Shown piece after piece: positions 8,042 to 10,089 of a stretch of 10,089 bases of DNA. Numbering within the stretch: the stretch's first letter is position 1; every line of letters starts with the position of its first letter. The DNA lies in the NCBI GenBank assembly GCA_027079365.1, contig JALWVW010000372.1, forward strand, positions 1 to 10,089. The letters are read 5' to 3'. The notes under the pieces are model-generated. The model was not told the DNA's origin and ran no database searches. It worked only from the letters and a program-made list of their open reading frames with translations. The DNA is from Campylobacteraceae bacterium (GTDB taxonomy: Bacteria > Campylobacterota > Campylobacteria > Campylobacterales > Sulfurovaceae). The translations under genes and the position numbers were made by a program.

Positions 8042-9142
8042 CTAGTTGATAGCTACATCAAAATATGCACATTTATGTGTACCAGCTGTAACAGTATTAT
8101 AATCTGCTGTTACCGTACCTGCTGCATGTGTCACTGAGTCAGCTGCTACAACATTTCCAGCCGGTGCAGCACAGTTACATGCTGCATCACGGATCTCTGC
8201 TACTGCTGCTGGTGCACCTGCTGCTGGTGATTGACCGAAGGTTACAGCAGCCGGAATGTTATCTGTCAATACAACATTATCGGCATTTGCGCTACCTGTA
8301 TTGTTCACATCGATCGCATATCTGATCATAGCTCCTGGAATACGTTTATAATTCGCTGTTGTTGTAAACGGATCCCAAATCACACAAGAAGTTTTAGTAG
8401 CATCTAGTGTTGCTGTTTGTACTTTATAGGCACTTGTATCTCCATGCTGACCATCTAGTACTGCATCTGTAGCTCCGTTTGTACCCGCTGCATCAGCAAA
8501 TACAATCTGCTCATCACCAGCCGCTGTTCCAGCTGTATCTGCATTGGCTCTATCATCCGCTGCTATGGCAGCACCTTGACCTGCCGCACCACCTACTGCA
8601 ACTTGTGCTGTCAATGTCATTTCAGCCACATCTCCATCATTCTGCGGGTTAGGGATATCTGAAACAATATACACTGTTGCTGCTCCATCTGCTGCCAACT
8701 CATCAATAAATGTTGCGGTATCTTCTGCAGCCTGATAACCGGGAGTTGCACCACTCTCTACAAACACTTGTACATTTGTCGCATCAAACTCATCCGGATG
8801 ATTCTCTCCGAAAGGGTTACCGTCATTCTGTCCTGCTGTAAGTAAAAAGTCATGTGTCTTGTTACCTGTGTTGGTTACCAAGAACTCAAGTGCTTGTGCT
8901 GTTGCGCCCGGTGCAACAGGTACAGCTGCCCCATCTTGATGTACGACAGTAAGATCCACTTTGTCATCGACTACGAACACGTCATCGTTTGAGTTTACAG
9001 GGGTATTCACCTGTGTACCGCCAACTTCATATGTCAAACTTGCATTGTTTGTAACTACTGTGCCTGCGGCTACACCGACCGCCTGCGCACTCATCACGCC
9101 AAACAGCATCATTGATGCTGCAACTAAAATCTTTTTCATCAT
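8042..9142 (-). CDS. Secreted Ala/Asp-rich DUF11-type surface protein
   Basis: 366 residues (365 if the second ATG is used). Signal peptide 1-21, cleaved after AQA. The mature start carries GTVVTNNASLTYEVGG (27-42), the same motif as the barrel protein. About 61-185 is a first DUF11-like beta domain (LEFLVTNTGNKTHDFLLT, 85-102). About 186-246 is a low-complexity stretch rich in Ala, Gly, Asp and Thr that may be a flexible linker. About 247-366 is a second DUF11-like domain (KRIPGAMIRYAID, 266-278) with C253, C322, C324 and C358, closely related to the end of the PA14 protein; it stops on the strand KCAYFDVAIN. The protein is acidic and has only one Trp (W256). It has the strongest Shine-Dalgarno (AAGGAG) in the window and is flanked on both sides by inverted-repeat clusters, which fits an abundant product with its own mRNA control. 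Likely a major structural subunit of a surface layer, fibre or sheath; that role is inferred from composition and context. Confidence 0.92.
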   Translation of the reverse strand: MMKKILVAASMMLFGVMSAQAVGVAAGTVVTNNASLTYEVGGTQVNTPVNSNDDVFVVDDKVDLTVVHQDGAAVPVAPGATAQALEFLVTNTGNKTHDFLLTAGQNDGNPFGENHPDEFDATNVQVFVESGATPGYQAAEDTATFIDELAADGAATVYIVSDIPNPQNDGDVAEMTLTAQVAVGGAAGQGAAIAADDRANADTAGTAAGDEQIVFADAAGTNGATDAVLDGQHGDTSAYKVQTATLDATKTSCVIWDPFTTTANYKRIPGAMIRYAIDVNNTGSANADNVVLTDNIPAAVTFGQSPAAGAPAAVAEIRDAACNCAAPAGNVVAADSVTHAAGTVTADYNTVTAGTHKCAYFDVAIN

Positions 9143-9145
9143 TTA

Positions 9146-9151
9146 CTCCTT
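9146..9151 (-). promoter_or_regulatory. Shine-Dalgarno AAGGAG before tandem ATG ATG
   Basis: Read on the minus strand the sequence is AAGGAG TAA ATG ATG AAA. The first ATG (9140-9142) is only three bases from the Shine-Dalgarno, while the second (9137-9139) is six bases away, nearer the usual distance. The second ATG may therefore be the main start. The difference is one residue in the signal peptide and does not change the mature protein. Confidence 0.6.
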
Positions 9152-9169
9152 GTTTTTTAAGGTTTGCTT

Positions 9170-9189
9170 CCCATCACCCCCATGATGGG
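9170..9189. repeat. Inverted repeat CCCATCA...TGATGGG in the 5' leader
   Basis: CCCATCA (9170-9176) and TGATGGG (9183-9189) form a 7-bp stem about 20 bases upstream of the AAGGAG ribosome-binding site of the 366-residue gene. It could protect the 5' end of a processed transcript or be an operator. No known riboswitch is recognisable here. Confidence 0.45.
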
Positions 9190-9214
9190 GAGACTCGTAC
9201 CTCTTTTGTCTTTC

Positions 9215-9233
9215 TGTCTGCCTTCGACAGACA
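9215..9233. repeat. Small inverted repeat TGTCTG...CAGACA
   Basis: TGTCTG (9215-9220) and CAGACA (9228-9233) form a 6-bp stem around a seven-base loop, in what should be the 5' leader of the 366-residue gene. On the minus strand it reads CTGTCGAAGG inside, similar to dispersed palindromic units seen in many bacterial genomes. Short, so it may be chance. Confidence 0.4.
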
Positions 9234-9306
9234 CCGCATTTACCTTTTCGTAGGCTTGATCCTGATGCACAATTGCAACAAAACCAAACCTACACAGAGT
9301 CCTGGA

Positions 9307-9348
9307 ACCCTATGGGAAAGGGCTTCTAAAAACCTTTTCCCATAGGGT
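9307..9348. repeat. Long inverted repeat in the gap before the 366-residue gene
   Basis: ACCCTATGGGAAA at 9307-9319 pairs perfectly with TTTCCCATAGGGT at 9336-9348 (13 bp). After one mismatch the stem can continue for two more G-C pairs (9321-9322 with 9333-9334), leaving a ten-base loop. It is the strongest hairpin in the window. No T run follows it on either strand, so it does not look like a standard terminator. Confidence 0.7.
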
Positions 9349-9380
9349 CGGGGGACTCGCCTCATTGCCTCTGTTTTATC

Positions 9381-9402
9381 GGGTACCCACACGGGGGTAC
9401 CC
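9381..9402. repeat. Inverted repeat GGGTACCC x2 directly after the 170-residue gene
   Basis: GGGTACCC at 9381-9388 and again at 9395-9402 can pair as an 8-bp stem around a six-base loop. Each arm is also palindromic in itself. The second arm abuts the TAG of the 170-residue gene. Neither side is followed by a T run in the direction of transcription, so it is not a standard intrinsic terminator. A role in mRNA 3'-end protection or factor-dependent termination is possible. Confidence 0.6.
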
Positions 9403-9915
9403 CTACTTTAATTTTACCTTAAACGAAACATCTACCTTGCTGTGTGCCGATACCTGCGCCACGACAAATTCGATGGCGTTGTAGTCCTTGGCTTGCGCCT
9501 GGTGCTTCTTCTTGTCCTTGCCGATCACAAACAAGTGGGCAGGCAAATCATAATGTTTGCCGCCATCGACTGAATACTTCACCGAAAACTTCGCTTTGGA
9601 AGCAGCCGACCCCTCTACGAACAAGAGGTTTTCATTGATTGGGTTGGAGACCCTGGCATCTGTCAGCGTCTCATCTGTGTCGTTGGTGATCGTATCAACA
9701 TACTTGACGACTGTACTTGGGACGACCTTGGAGGCCTTGAGCCATTTTTTGACAGGTTTTCCTTTTTTGTCTTTGACTACTTTGCCTTTCTTATCCTTGA
9801 CCACAGTCAACTGATAAGAGTGTGTTGCCATACTGACAGATGGCTTCTCCTCTGCTACCGCACTTACTGTCGCCAAGAGAGAGACTGCGCATATCACTAC
9901 TATTTTTTTAATCAT
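9403..9915 (-). CDS. Small secreted Lys-rich DUF11-like protein
   Basis: 170 residues. Signal peptide 1-21 (MIKK start, hydrophobic core, cleavage after AVA). The mature protein is one DUF11-like beta domain: VVPSTVVKYVDTITNDTDET (64-83) matches the VPG-x-VxYxxxxxN signature of the family, followed by NPINENLLFVEGSA (91-104) and YSVDGGKHYDLPAHL (114-128), the second half of the same fold. Residues 40-57 insert a tandem eight-residue repeat, KDKKGKVV then KDKKGKPV, and a third lysine cluster lies at 133-137, so the surface should be strongly basic, unlike the acidic 366-residue neighbour. There is no cysteine after signal cleavage. The start is supported by AAAGGA five bases upstream. It lies 24 bases after the preceding DUF11 gene, so the two are probably cotranscribed. 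Likely a periplasmic or surface accessory subunit; opposite charge to the next product could favour binding, but that is inference. Confidence 0.9.
   Translation of the reverse strand: MIKKIVVICAVSLLATVSAVAEEKPSVSMATHSYQLTVVKDKKGKVVKDKKGKPVKKWLKASKVVPSTVVKYVDTITNDTDETLTDARVSNPINENLLFVEGSAASKAKFSVKYSVDGGKHYDLPAHLFVIGKDKKKHQAQAKDYNAIEFVVAQVSAHSKVDVSFKVKLK
9745..9798 (-). repeat. Coding tandem repeat KDKKGK-VV / KDKKGK-PV
   Basis: Residues 40-55 of the 170-residue protein are two eight-residue units followed by KK. The two DNA copies differ at many third codon positions, so the repeat is kept at the protein level rather than being a fresh duplication. Confidence 0.7.
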
Positions 9916-9939
9916 TGTTGTCCTTTATTTTGAGGTAAA

Positions 9940-10089
9940 CTACTGTACCTGTACATCAAACTGTACCTTTCGAGGTGTGGTACCACTAAGCGTACCGACA
10001 TGAATATCAACCTTGTTGGGAATAAAAACTCCGGCGTCGCCGTCTGCCGCATCTGTCAGCGATACCCCATCCAGCCTCATCGTCCCCGG
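9940..10089 (-). CDS. C-terminal end of a DUF11-type surface protein (N-terminus beyond window)
   Basis: Reading from the right edge, the frame ending at the TAG at 9940-9942 encodes 49 residues with no internal stop. It contains SLTDAADGDAGVF, then VDIHVGTLSGTTPRKVQFDV and the end VQ. The DaaDGDxGvf ... vxVGtlxgxxxrxvxFxVxI layout is typical of the last half of DUF11 repeats in bacterial surface proteins. It ends on a beta strand directly before the stop, as do the other DUF11 proteins here. It is the first gene of the visible run and lies 24 bases before the 170-residue gene. Whether it is short or a long multi-repeat protein cannot be told from this fragment. Confidence 0.75.
   Translation of the reverse strand, partial: PGTMRLDGVSLTDAADGDAGVFIPNKVDIHVGTLSGTTPRKVQFDVQVQ

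Noticed and set aside
8190..8230. GCT/GGT-rich stretch as a DNA microsatellite
   Set aside because: It is explained by alanine- and glycine-rich coding sequence with mixed codons and is not a regular repeat.
9148..9162. CCTT/AAGG hairpin hiding the Shine-Dalgarno of the 366-residue gene
   Set aside because: Only four base pairs around an A-rich loop; too weak to claim control.
9143..9300. Possible riboswitch (cyclic di-GMP type) in the leader of the 366-residue gene
   Set aside because: GGGAAGCAAACC recalls part of the motif, but the required paired arms and the rest of the conserved core are missing.
7907..9402. Inverted repeats as intrinsic terminators
   Set aside because: None of the stems is followed by a T run on the minus strand, the direction of transcription, nor on the plus strand.
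9143..9402. Sigma-70 promoter for the 366-residue gene
   Set aside because: Scanning the minus strand by eye I found no convincing -35/-10 pair at normal spacing; a promoter may exist but I cannot support a position.

Overview
The window looks like part of a Gram-negative bacterial chromosome given over to exported surface proteins. Every gene I can support lies on the minus strand, so the region is transcribed right to left as one probable operon or nested set of transcripts. Base composition is moderate. I cannot name the organism from sequence alone; a Campylobacterota (Sulfurovum-like) source is a weak guess from the style of the proteins.

In transcription order the window holds: (1) the last 49 residues of a DUF11-type protein cut by the right edge (9940-10089); (2) a 170-residue secreted lysine-rich DUF11-like protein (9403-9915); (3) a 260-base gap with four inverted repeats; (4) a 366-residue secreted, alanine- and aspartate-rich DUF11-type protein (8042-9142); (5) a 169-base gap with three more inverted repeats; (6) a 1647-residue protein with stacked extracellular beta domains and a C-terminal outer-membrane beta-barrel (2929-7872); (7) a 517-residue secreted PA14 protein starting at a GTG that overlaps the previous stop by four bases (1379-2932); (8) the first 458 residues of a secreted protein with two H-type-lectin-like segments and a lamin-tail domain, cut by the left edge (1-1374).

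The genes appear to share a job. All five proteins whose start is visible have signal peptides. The 366-residue protein resembles the barrel protein at its mature N-terminus (11 of 24 positions identical, ungapped) and the PA14 protein at its C-terminus (21 of 33 positions identical, ungapped, plus four conserved cysteines). It could therefore be the central subunit of a surface assembly in which the barrel is the outer-membrane anchor and the PA14 and lectin-like proteins are adhesive parts. That assembly model is inference; the shared modules are visible in the sequence.

The two left-hand genes are clearly more AT-rich than the barrel gene, although their start signals are coupled to it. 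I see no RNA genes, CRISPR arrays, insertion sequences or clear intrinsic terminators.
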